From positions 21,580-85,579 of the forward strand of contig JAEZEJ010000037.1 of the NCBI GenBank assembly GCA_023417775.1: DNA of 64,000 nt, given 5' to 3'. Shown here piece by piece: positions 26,949 to 35,402 of this stretch. The DNA comes from Actinomycetes bacterium. GTDB lineage: Bacteria; Actinomycetota; Actinomycetes; Propionibacteriales; Nocardioidaceae. Below the pieces are notes generated by a model that was not told the DNA's origin, did no database searches, and saw only the letters and a program-made list of their open reading frames with translations. Within the stretch, counting starts at the first letter, position 1. Every line of letters starts with the position of its first letter. The position numbers and the translations under genes were made by a program.

Positions 26949-27022
26949 GTCACCACTGTAGGCGACGCGCGGAGCCCGGCCGACCGCGAGAGAACCATCG
27001 GAACCTCTGTGAGACTGGAGAT

Positions 27023-27226
27023 ATGAGTCCAGGGCCCGCTCCCAAGCGTCCTTGGAGCGAGCCGTCCCGCTGCGTCTGCGGAGCCCGCGGCGTCCTGCAC
27101 TTCGACGACTCGCATGTGGCGCGCGGAGATCTGCCGCCGCGTGCCGAGGCCTCCTTCTTCGACTGCCTCGACGGCGGGCTGTGGACCATGAGCCACCGGG
27201 CCCCGCATCGACCGAGGTTCCTATGA
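27023..27226 (+). CDS. Hypothetical protein, 67 aa
   Basis: A hydrophilic, Pro/Arg/Cys-containing protein with a CVCG pair and no membrane helix. Its TGA overlaps the ATG of the next small gene by 4 nt, the same arrangement used throughout this genome for coupled genes, and this is the main evidence that it is translated. No ribosome site stronger than GGAGAT (spacing short) is seen. Function unknown; it could be a leader that couples translation of the membrane protein. Confidence 0.4.
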   Translation: MSPGPAPKRPWSEPSRCVCGARGVLHFDDSHVARGDLPPRAEASFFDCLDGGLWTMSHRAPHRPRFL

Positions 27227-27423
27227 GCACGCAACCGCCGGACCGCACCTATGTGGTCACCATGGCCTGCATCACCTTCATCGTCGCCTGGCTGGCGATC
27301 GGCGCTCCGCTGGGCATCGCGGCGGGCTGGCCCTGGTTCGTCTGGGTGCCGGCCAGTGTGCTCGCCGGACTCGTCACCGGCGCGATCGCCTATCGCATCT
27401 GGCGAGCCAGCAACGGCGACTGA
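27223..27423 (+). CDS. Small membrane protein, 66 aa
   Basis: Two membrane helices (about 10-33 and 37-58) separated by a short WPWF turn, with a YRIWRASNGD cytoplasmic end. It starts inside the stop of the preceding 67-codon gene (ATGA). No family is recognised. Convergent with another 60-residue membrane protein 16 nt away. Confidence 0.55.
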   Translation: MSTQPPDRTYVVTMACITFIVAWLAIGAPLGIAAGWPWFVWVPASVLAGLVTGAIAYRIWRASNGD

Positions 27424-27439
27424 GCCGGCGGCCACCGGC

Positions 27440-27622
27440 TCAGTCACGCGGCCCTGCGGAACGTGTCATCGCGAGCTTCGTCACCAACACCGAGGCCAGG
27501 ATCGCGATCACCCAGCGGACGAGCATCGGGAACTTCGTGGTGATATCGAGCACCAGGTTTACGGCGAAGGCTGTCAGAACGCTGGCGACGACGATGATCA
27601 CCCCGCGTCTCTCGTCAGTCAT
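27440..27622 (-). CDS. Small membrane protein, 60 aa
   Basis: From ATG 27622: MTDERRGVIIV, then two helices (about 8-27 and 33-53) joined by a short DITTKFPML loop, and a basic tail. The upstream open frame overlaps gluQ antisense and is a shadow. It is unrecognised, but the helix hairpin and charged ends are typical of real small membrane proteins. Confidence 0.5.
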   Translation of the reverse strand: MTDERRGVIIVVASVLTAFAVNLVLDITTKFPMLVRWVIAILASVLVTKLAMTRSAGPRD

Positions 27623-27720
27623 CCGTTCACTATGGCATCCGCACCTGACGCGGTCGGTCGTACTCGCGAGATCGCTGCTGGCCTCCTGACCGGCTGGCGC
27701 GTGTCGCCATACTGGAGGAC

Positions 27721-28593
27721 ATGTCCGCCGGCCGGTTCGCCCCCTCTCCGTCGGGCGACCTGCATCTCGGCAACCTCCGGACCGCGCTGCTGGCCTGGCT
27801 ATTCGCCCGCTCCACCGATCGGCTGTTCCTGATGCGGATGGAAGACCTCGATCGAGTGCAGCCGGGCGCCGCCGAGCGGCAGCTCGAGGATCTTCGCGCC
27901 CTCGGGCTGGACTGGGACGGCGATCCCGTCCGGCAGACCGACCGACGCGCGCTCTACAACGCCGCGCTCGACCGGTTGGTCGCCGAAGGGCGGACCTTCG
28001 AGTGTTTCTGCACGCGCCGCGAGATCCTCGAGGCTCCCAGCGCACCGCACCTGCCGCCCGGCGCCTATCCGGGCACCTGCCGCGATCTCACCGAGGACGA
28101 ACGCGAGATTCGACGTGCCGAGCGAGCCCCGGCCATCCGCCTGCGATCGAAGGTCGACAGCTGGACCGTCCACGATGTCCTGCACGGGGAGGTGACGGCC
28201 GGGGTGGACGACTTCGTGCTCCGTCGCGGCGATGGCGTCCCCGCCTACAACCTCGCGGTCGTCGTCGACGACGGCGAGCAGGGCGTGGACCAGGTGGTCC
28301 GTGGTGACGACCTGCTGACCTCGGCACCGCGCCAGGCCCATCTCGCCGACCTGCTCGGCTTGGACGTCCCGCAGTACGTGCACGTGCCGTTGGCCCTCAA
28401 CACCGGCGGCCAGCGGCTCGCGAAGCGCGACGGAGCGGTGACCTATCGAGAACTCACCGGACGCGGCATCGACGTGTTCGCCACGATCACCGACTCACTC
28501 GGTCTCTCGGGCTCAGCACCGGAGCAGTTGCTCGCGAGCTTCGATCCCGCCAGGCTCCCCCGCACTCCCTGGACCTTCGAGCCGCCCGCCTGA
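27721..28593 (+). CDS. gluQ: Glutamyl-Q tRNA(Asp) synthetase
   Basis: 290 residues, the truncated GluRS-like enzyme (no anticodon-binding domain). The class I motif is [13 protein letters not shown] (HLGN at 15-18). A Cys-rich insertion FECFCTRR ... YPGTC provides zinc ligands, and the KMSKS-like loop is AKRDGA. It attaches glutamate to the queuosine base of tRNA-Asp, and tRNA-Asp(GTC) lies about 3.3 kb downstream. The stop codon touches a 68-nt palindrome (28594-28661) shared with three other sites. Confidence 0.92.
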   Translation: MSAGRFAPSPSGDLHLGNLRTALLAWLFARSTDRLFLMRMEDLDRVQPGAAERQLEDLRALGLDWDGDPVRQTDRRALYNAALDRLVAEGRTFECFCTRREILEAPSAPHLPPGAYPGTCRDLTEDEREIRRAERAPAIRLRSKVDSWTVHDVLHGEVTAGVDDFVLRRGDGVPAYNLAVVVDDGEQGVDQVVRGDDLLTSAPRQAHLADLLGLDVPQYVHVPLALNTGGQRLAKRDGAVTYRELTGRGIDVFATITDSLGLSGSAPEQLLASFDPARLPRTPWTFEPPA

Positions 28594-28661
28594 ACCGAGA
28601 TTTGCTCCGTATTCGTCAACCGAAGGGGTCACCGGTTGACGAGTACGGAGCAAATCTCGGT
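28594..28661. repeat. 68-nt palindromic repeat, copy A
   Basis: Runs from ACCGAGATTTGCTCC to its mirror GGAGCAAATCTCGGT. The ~29-nt arms pair with a single mismatch around a 10-nt loop, and the pairing extends a few bases outside the core (CTGA/TCAG). It starts at the last base of the gluQ TGA region and fills the gap to the convergent betaine-transporter gene. The best-paired member of a four-copy family (also at 38017, 51668, 61823), all exactly 68 nt. Confidence 0.9.
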
Positions 28662-28671
28662 TCAGCGTGGG

Positions 28672-29571
28672 TCAGATGAGGCCCTTGTCCTCCAGCCAGT
28701 CCTTCGCGATGGTGGCGGGAGCGGCCTTCTCGTCCCCGGAGCTGCGGGTGTTCATCTCGATCAGGTCCTCGGTGGTCAGCTCGGCCGAGACCCGGTTGAG
28801 CACCTCGATCGCCTCATCGCTCACGGTCTCGCTGCTGATCACGGGCACCACATTCTGCGCCGCGATCATGTTCTCGGGGTCCTCCAGTGTCACCAGGTCG
28901 TTCTCGACGATCGACGGTGTCGTGCTGTAGATATCGGCGACGTCGACCGTGCCGTCGAGCAATGCGCTCAGCGTGGCAGGACCGCCACCGTCGTTGATCG
29001 GCGTGAAGTCGACCCCGGTGATGCCGTACACCCGCTCCATGCCGGGAATGCCGTACGGGCGCTCGGCGAACTCGGGATTGGCCGCGAGGCTGAGTCCATC
29101 GATATCGGCGAGGTCCGCGATCGACTCGAGGTCGTTCTCGCTGGCGAACTCCGGGGTGACATTGAGCGAGTCCTTGTTCTCCGCCGGTGCGGGGTCGAGG
29201 ACCTCCAGGCCGTCGGGCAGCGCATCGGGCAGCTCGGCCTCGATGTCCTCCGGGGACGTGGCGGTGGCCTCGGAGTCGATATAGCTGAGCAGATTGCCCG
29301 TGTACTCCGGGAGCATGTCGAGCTCGCCGTTCTCCAATGCCGGGAGGTAGACCTCGCGGGCGCCGATCTGCATCCGCCGTTCGACCGAGAAGTCCTCGGC
29401 CTCGAGGGCTTGGGCGTAGACCTCGGCGATGATCTCGCTCTCGGGGAAGGCCGCCGAGCCGATCCGTACGGTATCGCTGTCGCCGCCTCCGTCGGAGGAA
29501 CTCGGATCACTGCACGCGGTCAGCGCGAGGGCGGCCACGGCGACGACCGCCGCGGTACGGGTGGTTCTCAT
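28672..29571 (-). CDS. OpuC/ProX-type substrate-binding lipoprotein
   Basis: 299 residues with a lipobox (LTAC, Cys20) after a short signal peptide. The mature part is the type 2 periplasmic-binding fold of glycine-betaine/choline receptors (PEYTGNLLSY and AADYST-like DVADIYSTTPS segments). It captures quaternary amines or related osmolytes outside the membrane. Last gene of a four-gene transporter operon, overlapping the permease by 4 nt. Confidence 0.88.
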   Translation of the reverse strand: MRTTRTAAVVAVAALALTACSDPSSSDGGGDSDTVRIGSAAFPESEIIAEVYAQALEAEDFSVERRMQIGAREVYLPALENGELDMLPEYTGNLLSYIDSEATATSPEDIEAELPDALPDGLEVLDPAPAENKDSLNVTPEFASENDLESIADLADIDGLSLAANPEFAERPYGIPGMERVYGITGVDFTPINDGGGPATLSALLDGTVDVADIYSTTPSIVENDLVTLEDPENMIAAQNVVPVISSETVSDEAIEVLNRVSAELTTEDLIEMNTRSSGDEKAAPATIAKDWLEDKGLI

Positions 29572-30263
29572 GCTGTCTTCTCCTTCAGCTGGGGTTGTCT
29601 GTCGGCCGGCGAGGCATGTCGCACGGCGAGGCGTTGGGTCACCGCGAAGATCGCGTCGATGATGAGCGCGAGCACCACGACGATGATCGCGCCTCCGAGG
29701 ACGCGAGGCGTGTCACGGACGGCGAGCCCGTCGATGATGTACCGCCCGAGACCGCCGACGCCGATGAACGCGGCGACGGTGGCGGTCGCGATGACCTGGA
29801 GCACGGCGGAACGCAGGCCACCGATGATCAGCGGCATGGCGAGGGGGAGCTCGACCCGGGTGATGACCTGCGTCTCGGTCATCCCCTGGGCCCGAGCGGC
29901 ATCGACCGTGGCGGGATCGACCGATTCCAGTCCCGAGTAGATCCCGGCCAGCAGCGGTGGGATGCACAGGACGGCCAGGGCGATGATCGCGGGAGTCAGT
30001 CCCACCGAGGTGGCGAGCACGATCAGGGTGATCAATCCGAGCGTCGGCAGGGCCCGCAGGGCGCCGGTGACCAGCACCGCGGTGTTCTTCCAGCGCCCGG
30101 TGTGACCGACATAGAGACCCAGCGGAACCGCCACCACCGAGGCGACCAGCACCGTCAGAGCGGTGTATCCCAGATGCTGTGCGGTGCGCCAGGGGATCCC
30201 GGAGCCGCCGCTCCACTGGGCCGAGTCGGTCAGCCAGCCGACCGTGTCGTTGATCAGGCTCAT
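29568..30263 (-). CDS. OpuC-type ABC permease (second)
   Basis: 231 residues, six membrane helices, with the permease coupling motif near ARAQGMTETQVITRVELPLAMP (EAA loop). An aromatic-rich N-terminal stretch (AQWSGGSGIPWRTAQHLG) precedes helix one, as in OpuCD proteins. Forms a heterodimer with the product of 30260-30940. Both its ends overlap neighbours by 4 nt. Confidence 0.88.
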   Translation of the reverse strand: MSLINDTVGWLTDSAQWSGGSGIPWRTAQHLGYTALTVLVASVVAVPLGLYVGHTGRWKNTAVLVTGALRALPTLGLITLIVLATSVGLTPAIIALAVLCIPPLLAGIYSGLESVDPATVDAARAQGMTETQVITRVELPLAMPLIIGGLRSAVLQVIATATVAAFIGVGGLGRYIIDGLAVRDTPRVLGGAIIVVVLALIIDAIFAVTQRLAVRHASPADRQPQLKEKTA

Positions 30264-30940
30264 CCCTCACCACCTCCCGCGCGCACCACACGTGACCAGG
30301 GCATGAGGAGCCTCCCGATGGCGACGATGATCGCATCGAAGACGAAGGCCACGATCACCGTCAGCACGATGCCCGTGGCGATCTCCGTCGTGAAGTCGCG
30401 GTTGTAGCCGTTCGTGAACAAGGACCCGAGATTGCGCACCCCCGTGAGCGCGCCGATGCTCAGCAGGCTGACGGTGCTGACCGAGACGACCCGCAGCGAG
30501 GCGAGCATCACCGGCCCGGCGAGCGGGAGCGTGACGGTGAACGCGCGTTGGGCGCGGCTGTAACCGCAGGCCGTCGCCGAGTCGAGCACCATCGGCGGCA
30601 CCGAGCGCAGCGCATCGGCCACGCTGCGGACCATGATCGCGAAGGCGTACACGGTGAGCGCGATGACGATACTGAGCACGCTCAGCCACGGCAGTCCCAG
30701 GAGCGACGGCAGGATGACGAGCAGCGGCAGCGACGGGATCGTGTAGAGGATGCTGCCGATGCTCAGGACACCGCCGCTCAGCTGGCGCAGCGAACGGCGC
30801 GAGGAACCACCGGCCGCATAGGCGAACCAGCCGACGGGGAGCGCCAGGGCGAAGCCCAGCACGATGCAGAGGGCGCTCACCCACACGTGCTGCCAGGTGA
30901 GCTCGATGAGCAGATCGCGATTGGCGAAAGCCCACTTCAC
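30260..30940 (-). CDS. OpuC-type ABC permease (first)
   Basis: 226 residues, six helices, with the EAA loop in the ATACGYSRAQRAFTVTLPLA region. It is the partner permease of the quaternary-amine importer. Begins four bases inside the ATPase gene stop and ends inside the start of the second permease. Confidence 0.88.
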   Translation of the reverse strand: MKWAFANRDLLIELTWQHVWVSALCIVLGFALALPVGWFAYAAGGSSRRSLRQLSGGVLSIGSILYTIPSLPLLVILPSLLGLPWLSVLSIVIALTVYAFAIMVRSVADALRSVPPMVLDSATACGYSRAQRAFTVTLPLAGPVMLASLRVVSVSTVSLLSIGALTGVRNLGSLFTNGYNRDFTTEIATGIVLTVIVAFVFDAIIVAIGRLLMPWSRVVRAGGGEG

Positions 30941-31746
30941 TGAAGAACCCCAGCCGGGCGGCCGTACTCGTCGACGACGATGCGCTGCCCGTCCTTCTCC
31001 TCGATGCGGAGGGCACGTTGGCCGCGCTCGAGTCCGACGAAGCTGCGCACGAAGTCGTCGGCCGGGTCCGCGAGGATCTCCTGGGGGGTGCCGATCTGGG
31101 CCACCTCGCCGCCCTGCTTCAGGATGACGACCTGATCGCCGAGCGCGAAGGCCTCCTCGATGTCGTGGGTGACGAAGACCGTGGTCTTCTCCAGCTCTCG
31201 CTGCAGGCGCCGCATCTCGGCCTGCAGCTCCGCGCGCACGATCGGGTCGACGGCACCGAAGGGCTCGTCCATCAGCAGGATATTGGGATCATTGGCCAAC
31301 CCCCGCGCCACGCCGACCCGCTGACGCTGTCCTCCCGACAGCTGGCTCGGGTACTTGGTGTAGAGCGAGGAGTCCAGGCCCACGGTGCCGAGCACCTCCG
31401 CGGAGCGGTCGAGGGCGCGCTTCTTGGGCACGCCGCACAGCCGCAGCACCGTGGCGACATTGTCGATGACCTTGCGATGCGGGAGGAGCCCGGCATGCTG
31501 CATGACGTAGCCGATGCTGCGCCGCAGATCGACCGGGTTCTGGGTCGCGACGTCGACATCGTCGATGAGGATCTGGCCCTCCGTCGGCTCGACCATGCGG
31601 TTGATGCTGCGCAGCAGCGTCGTCTTGCCGCTGCCCGATGAGCCCACCAGCACGACGGTGGCGTGCGAGGGCACGATGAGATTGAAGTCGGAGACGGCAC
31701 GGGTGCCGTCCTCGAACTGTTTGCCGACCGATCGGAACTCGATCAT
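30937..31746 (-). CDS. OpuC-type ABC ATPase
   Basis: 269 residues from ATG 31746, with AGGAGA 3 nt upstream. Walker A GSSGSGKT (35-42), signature LSGGQRQR, Walker B LLMDEP and switch VTHD are intact. Unlike many OpuCA/ProV proteins there is no tandem CBS pair: the protein ends soon after the nucleotide-binding domain (GRPAGVLQ), so ionic-strength sensing through CBS modules is not expected. It is the first gene of the four-gene operon; the frame reads further upstream without support. Confidence 0.88.
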   Translation of the reverse strand: MIEFRSVGKQFEDGTRAVSDFNLIVPSHATVVLVGSSGSGKTTLLRSINRMVEPTEGQILIDDVDVATQNPVDLRRSIGYVMQHAGLLPHRKVIDNVATVLRLCGVPKKRALDRSAEVLGTVGLDSSLYTKYPSQLSGGQRQRVGVARGLANDPNILLMDEPFGAVDPIVRAELQAEMRRLQRELEKTTVFVTHDIEEAFALGDQVVILKQGGEVAQIGTPQEILADPADDFVRSFVGLERGQRALRIEEKDGQRIVVDEYGRPAGVLQ

Positions 31747-31832
31747 GGGTCTCCTGACCACAGAAGCGGATGCCTCGTGACAGTCTTCCAATGCCCACTG
31801 ACAACGGCAATCGGAAGAGCCCCACCCCCGTG

Positions 31833-31861
31833 TTGGCCGGTTGGGGACTGTGCAGTAAAGT
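31833..31861 (+). promoter_or_regulatory. Candidate promoter of tRNA-Asp
   Basis: TTGGCC at 31833-31838 and TAAAGT at 31856-31861 are separated by 17 nt, about 34 nt before the mature tRNA 5' end. The match to sigma70 consensus is moderate, and the position fits a stable-RNA promoter. Confidence 0.45.
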
Positions 31862-31894
31862 AGCGTTCGCGATCGATGAGGTCGCAACGCACAA

Positions 31895-31968
31895 GGCCCC
31901 GTGGCGCAGTTGGTTAGCGCGCCGCCCTGTCACGGCGGAGGTCGCGGGTTCGAGTCCCGTCGGGGTCG
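31895..31968 (+). tRNA. tRNA-Asp (GTC)
   Basis: A 74-nt cloverleaf without encoded CCA. The acceptor GGCCCCG pairs with CGGGGTC; anticodon stem CCGCC/GGCGG closes loop CTGTCAC with anticodon GTC at 31929-31931; the T arm is GCGGG TTCGAGT CCCGT. A strong terminator follows at 31982. Its GTC anticodon makes it the substrate class of GluQ-RS encoded at 27721. Confidence 0.96.
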
Positions 31969-31981
31969 CGTAGAAACGAGT

Positions 31982-32018
31982 GAAGTCCGCACCGTCCGGT
32001 GCGGGCTTCTTCTCGTTT
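31982..32018 (+). terminator. Intrinsic terminator of tRNA-Asp
   Basis: A 12-bp stem from 31982 (GAAGTCCGCACC) to 32009 (GGTGCGGGCTTC) with loop GTCC and one G-T pair, followed by the T-rich TTCTCGTTT. It is the clearest classical terminator in the window. Confidence 0.85.
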
Positions 32019-32041
32019 CGGAGCGATCACGACGGGAGGCG

Positions 32042-32392
32042 TCAGATCGCCTCGCCGGTGCCAGCGTCGAGGAGATGCCAGCCGTCCCGCGTACGCAGCT
32101 CGGCGAAGACATCGATCACCTCGCCGACCGGAGCGTTCACGAGGATGAACCGCACCTGCCCCTCTCCGACGGTGAAGGTGATGCTGCCGACTCCGTAGGG
32201 CAGGACGACACCCGAGGTCTCGTCGAGCTCGCCGGAGTCGAGCCCCTTCTCCCTGAACCGGCGATTGAGGTCCTCGGCCAGCTCCTCGGGGGTTCCGAGG
32301 GGCGGGAAGTCGTCGAGGCCGGCGCTCTCGGTGAACTCCCCCGGGTCGGACACGCCGTCGGGCACCCGGAAGGCCATCATCATCATGCTCAT
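32042..32392 (-). CDS. Hypothetical protein, 116 aa
   Basis: It starts with a run of Met (MSMMMMAFRVPDG), so the exact initiator is uncertain. The sequence is acidic with two beta-rich stretches (GVGSITFTVGEGQVRFILV) and no membrane segment or known motif. Divergent from the nitroreductase gene and separated from tRNA-Asp by its terminator. No function can be assigned. Confidence 0.5.
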   Translation of the reverse strand: MSMMMMAFRVPDGVSDPGEFTESAGLDDFPPLGTPEELAEDLNRRFREKGLDSGELDETSGVVLPYGVGSITFTVGEGQVRFILVNAPVGEVIDVFAELRTRDGWHLLDAGTGEAI

Positions 32393-32472
32393 GGGGTGAG
32401 GATAGAGATCGTATGAGCCGGATCACAGTGCCGCGGGGAATGACATCGGCGTCCCATGTGGTTGAAAGTCGT

Positions 32473-33084
32473 ATGACTTCAGCGACCTTGGACCATCTGA
32501 CACCCCTGGACGAGCGAGCCCTGGACATCCTCTTCCGCGAGGGCCGGACGAGCAACTCGTTCAGCGACGAGCCGGTCTCCCCCGAGACGCTGCGCGAAAT
32601 CTACGAGATCGCCAAGTTCGGGCCGACGGCCGCCAACAGCCAGCCGCTGCGCATCGTCTTCCTGACGAATGACGAGGCCAAGGCCCGACTGCTCCCGCTC
32701 ATGGCCGACAACAACCGGCCGAAGACCGAGTCCGCTCCGGTGGTCGCCATCCTCGCCGCAGACGCGGACTTCAACCGTCGCATGCCGGAGGTCTTCCCGC
32801 ACGCCCCCGAGTCCGAGCACTGGTTCGGCGACCTGGAGTCGCGACAGCGGGTCGCCGAGTTCAATGCGGGCCTCCAGGTCGGTTACACGATCATGGCCGT
32901 CCGCGCCGTCGGCCTGGCCGCCGGGCCGATGAACGGCTTCGATCACGAGGCCGTCGATGCCGAATTCTTCGCCGGCACGAACCTGCATTCGGTGGTCGTC
33001 ATGAATATCGGCAAGCCTGGCGATAACCCCTGGTTCGACCGCCTGCCGCGCCTCGCCTACGAGGACGCCGTCACGGTGCTCTGA
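32473..33084 (+). CDS. Nitroreductase-family malonic semialdehyde reductase-like protein
   Basis: 203 residues from ATG 32473; upstream in-frame Met codons have no better ribosome site. FMN-binding nitroreductase fold of the RutE/HadB group: the KFGPTAANSQPLRIVFL segment, then GYTIMAVRAVGLAAGPMNGFD. RutE reduces malonic semialdehyde to 3-hydroxypropionate during pyrimidine breakdown, but no rut genes are nearby, so the substrate here is open. Confidence 0.8.
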   Translation: MTSATLDHLTPLDERALDILFREGRTSNSFSDEPVSPETLREIYEIAKFGPTAANSQPLRIVFLTNDEAKARLLPLMADNNRPKTESAPVVAILAADADFNRRMPEVFPHAPESEHWFGDLESRQRVAEFNAGLQVGYTIMAVRAVGLAAGPMNGFDHEAVDAEFFAGTNLHSVVVMNIGKPGDNPWFDRLPRLAYEDAVTVL

Positions 33085-33160
33085 CTCGCACCCCGAATCG
33101 GCCGGAGCCCGTGCGATGCGATAGTGTGAACGTCGCTCGCGGCTCCGGCCGATGAGTATC

Positions 33161-33234
33161 GGCCAGGTAGCTCAGTTGGTACGAGCGTCCGCCTGAAAAG
33201 CGGAAGGTCGCCGGTTCGACCCCGGCCCTGGCCA
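33161..33234 (+). tRNA. tRNA-Phe (GAA)
   Basis: A 74-nt cloverleaf without CCA. Acceptor GGCCAGG pairs with CCTGGCC; anticodon stem TCCGC/GCGGA closes CTGAAAA with anticodon GAA at 33195-33197; T arm GCCGG TTCGACC CCGGC. A GC-rich hairpin follows at 33239. Confidence 0.96.
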
Positions 33235-33238
33235 CAGT

Positions 33239-33275
33239 GAGAGCGCCGGTCCCGCAGCGAGGGGCCGGCGCTCTC
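33239..33275 (+). terminator. Hairpin after tRNA-Phe
   Basis: An 11-bp stem, GAGAGCGCCGG (33239-33249) with CCGGCGCTCTC (33265-33275), and a 15-nt loop. It is followed by GACGTTCTC rather than a strong T-run. Its position 4 nt after the tRNA suggests termination. Confidence 0.65.
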
Positions 33276-33375
33276 GACGTTCTCGGCACCGCGGGAGAAC
33301 CGCGCTCGGAGCGCGGCGGCGAACTGTGAACCCACCGCCGCCAGCGGAGGTGGGAGCCTCAGCGTCCTCGAGGCC

Positions 33376-33834
33376 TCATCCCTGCGTGTCACTCACCGGA
33401 GAGATCCGGTACAGCAGCCGCGCCAGCTCGCCACGTTCCTCGGTCGTGAGCGAGCCCGTCGCATGATCCTCCGCGGCGCGGACGCGGGGTCGCAGCTCCT
33501 GTGCCGCCTCGCGTCCCCGTTCAGACAGGTGCACGTGCACGCGCCGCCGATCCCCTCGATCGGCATTGCGATACACGAGGGCGCGGCTCACGAGCCGATC
33601 GATGATCCGCGTCAACGTCGCGCCGCTGATCCCCGTCGCATTCGCCAACGCCGTCATCGTGCATGGTCCGGACATCTCCAGATAGTCCAGGACACTCCAC
33701 TGATCGACCGATAGATCGTCAGAGGCGAGCACGGTCCCGATATCGCGGTTGACGCGCCCGGCGACCAGCGTGAGCAGGCGGATATCGACCCTGCCCCCCG
33801 AGTGCGCGGGTCGCCCCGCTGCCGTTCCGCCCAT
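33376..33834 (-). CDS. MarR-family transcriptional regulator
   Basis: 152 residues from ATG 33834, with AAGGG 5 nt upstream (a TTG 15 nt earlier is less likely). Winged helix of the MarR type: LSVDQWSVLDYL, then ATGISGATLTRIIDRLV as recognition region and the RGDRRRVHVHLS wing. Divergent from the AmiC-like gene. It is a good candidate to bind the TTTTCA-GA-TGAAAA palindrome between them and to control amide use. Ligand unknown. Confidence 0.88.
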   Translation of the reverse strand: MGGTAAGRPAHSGGRVDIRLLTLVAGRVNRDIGTVLASDDLSVDQWSVLDYLEMSGPCTMTALANATGISGATLTRIIDRLVSRALVYRNADRGDRRRVHVHLSERGREAAQELRPRVRAAEDHATGSLTTEERGELARLLYRISPVSDTQG

Positions 33835-33881
33835 CGACGCCCTTCCCAAGTGGCGACCGATGTCTTACGTTGGTCGCATCC

Positions 33882-33895
33882 TTTTCAGATGAAAA
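33882..33895. promoter_or_regulatory. GA-centred palindrome between marR and amiC genes
   Basis: TTTTCA-GA-TGAAAA, a perfect 6-2-6 inverted repeat in the short divergent gap. A different palindrome with the same 6-2-6 spacing and the same GA centre occurs at 35089 before fmdB, and ATGAAAATA is shared by both regions. Likely operator of the MarR protein or of another amide-responsive regulator (inference). Confidence 0.45.
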
Positions 33896-33913
33896 TACCA
33901 TCTGGAACACCTC

Positions 33914-35017
33914 ATGGTGGTGGTGATGAACAGACAGTCGGCGAGCCGGGGACGCGAGGGAGCGGGCACCGCGGACGCGATCCGGATCGGCCTCGCCATC
34001 CCGCTGCAAGGGCCGGGTGGCATCTTCGGTCCGTCCTGCGAGGCGATCGCCGAGCTGTGCCGCCGGCAGACGAACCAGTCCGGGGTGCTCGGCCGGCCGA
34101 TCGAGTTCGAGGTGATCGACGCCGGCCAGCGACCTGAGGAGGTCGCGCGCGACGTGCGGGGCCTGATCGACGCCGGACGCATCGACGCTCTCACCGGGTG
34201 GCACATCTCCTCGATCCGGGAGGCGGTCGCCCCGATCACCCAGGGGCGCATCCCGTATGTCTACACCTCCCTCTACGAGGGCGGCGAGTCACGACCCGGC
34301 GTCTTCTGCGCCGGCGAGACCCCTGCCGACCAGGTCGGCCCGGCCCTGGCGTGGCTCCGGGACGAGATGGGCCTGCGGCGCTGGCACATCGTCGGATCGA
34401 ACTACGTCTGGCCGTTACGCTCGGCCCGAGCCGCCTCCGCCTACGCCAGGGCCCTCGGCCTGACGGTGCTGAGCACGAGCTTCTCCCGCTTCGACACCCA
34501 GGACTTCGGGACGATCCTCGACACCATCGAGCACGGAACCCGCGCCGACGGCGTGCTGATGTTCCTCGTCGGTCAGGACGCCGTGCGCTTCAACCGTGCC
34601 TTCGCCCAGCGCGGCCTCGACGAGTCGCTGATCAGGCTGACGCCGCTGATGGAGGAGAACATGCTGCTCGCCTCCGGGCCGGACGCCATCCGCGACCTGT
34701 ACGTCGCGGCCGGCTACTTCCGCTCCTTGCCCACCGCCCACTCCCTCGACTTCGTCGGCGACTACGCGGCCGCCTTCGGCCCGGAGGCGCCGCCGCTGAA
34801 CAACCAGGGCGAGTCCTGCTACGAGGGGATCACCCTGCTGACCTCCCTCTTCGCCGCCGCTCAGGACACCTCGCTCGAGGCCGTCCTGCGCGTCTCCGAA
34901 GGGATGGGCTATGAGGGCCCGCGCGGGGCGATGGAGCTGCGGGCGGGTCACCTCAAGCAGACGATCTACCTGGCGAAGGCGGACGTCGCGGACTTCGACG
35001 TCGTCACCTCCCTCTGA
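33914..35017 (+). CDS. AmiC/FmdD-like amide-binding regulator
   Basis: 367 residues of the type 1 periplasmic-binding fold (RIGLAIPLQGPGGIFGPSCE at 24-43, later TGWHISSIREAV and VGSNYVWPLRSA), with no signal peptide. This points to a cytosolic sensor such as AmiC, the amide-binding negative regulator of aliphatic amidase operons, rather than an ABC receptor. It sits between a MarR gene and the fmdB-amiS-fmdA operon, which supports that reading. No AmiR-type antiterminator is present, so the output partner is unknown. Start 33914 or 33926. Confidence 0.78.
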   Translation: MVVVMNRQSASRGREGAGTADAIRIGLAIPLQGPGGIFGPSCEAIAELCRRQTNQSGVLGRPIEFEVIDAGQRPEEVARDVRGLIDAGRIDALTGWHISSIREAVAPITQGRIPYVYTSLYEGGESRPGVFCAGETPADQVGPALAWLRDEMGLRRWHIVGSNYVWPLRSARAASAYARALGLTVLSTSFSRFDTQDFGTILDTIEHGTRADGVLMFLVGQDAVRFNRAFAQRGLDESLIRLTPLMEENMLLASGPDAIRDLYVAAGYFRSLPTAHSLDFVGDYAAAFGPEAPPLNNQGESCYEGITLLTSLFAAAQDTSLEAVLRVSEGMGYEGPRGAMELRAGHLKQTIYLAKADVADFDVVTSL

Positions 35018-35060
35018 TCCCAGCGTTCATCCGTGTCGCTCGTGGCGCCGCGCCTACCTC

Positions 35061-35102
35061 TTGACATTTACTTCCAAATGAAAATATTGTGATTGAAATC
35101 AC
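35061..35102 (+). promoter_or_regulatory. Promoter and operator of the fmdB-amiS-fmdA operon
   Basis: TTGACA at 35061-35066 is a perfect -35; TATTGT at 35085-35090 is the -10 after an 18-nt spacer. The palindrome GTGATT-GA-AATCAC (35089-35102) overlaps the -10 and start region, where a repressor would block initiation. The stretch is AT-rich against the genome background. A GGAGGT ribosome site follows at 35104, 5-6 nt before the GTG start of fmdB. Confidence 0.65.
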
Positions 35103-35114
35103 TGGAGGTATCCC

Positions 35115-35399
35115 GTGCCGACCTACACCTACACCTGCCGCAGCTGCGGCTCCTTCGATCTGGTGCGCACCATCTCCCGCCGCACCGAACCCGCGCACTG
35201 CCCCGGCTGCGACCGCGAGAGCATGCGCGCGATCACCGCACCGCACCTGGCCCGACTCGACGGCTCCCTCGACCGGGCCGTGACGGGCGCCGGGCTCAGC
35301 AGCGAGAGCCCCGGAGTGACCCGACACATCCCACCCGCCGTGCGGAACACTCCCCCACCAGCCCGGCGCCCCGGCCACCCCTCACTCCCGAGACCGTGA
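35115..35399 (+). CDS. fmdB: FmdB-family zinc-ribbon protein
   Basis: 94 residues from GTG, with GGAGGT well placed upstream. Zinc ribbon Cys8, Cys11, Cys29 and Cys32 (TCRSCG ... HCPGCD), then a Pro/Arg-rich disordered tail. FmdB was named from the formamidase operon of Methylophilus, where it was proposed to be regulatory. Here it is the first gene of the operon and 3 nt from amiS. Confidence 0.85.
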   Translation: MPTYTYTCRSCGSFDLVRTISRRTEPAHCPGCDRESMRAITAPHLARLDGSLDRAVTGAGLSSESPGVTRHIPPAVRNTPPPARRPGHPSLPRP

Positions 35400-35402
35400 C
35401 CC

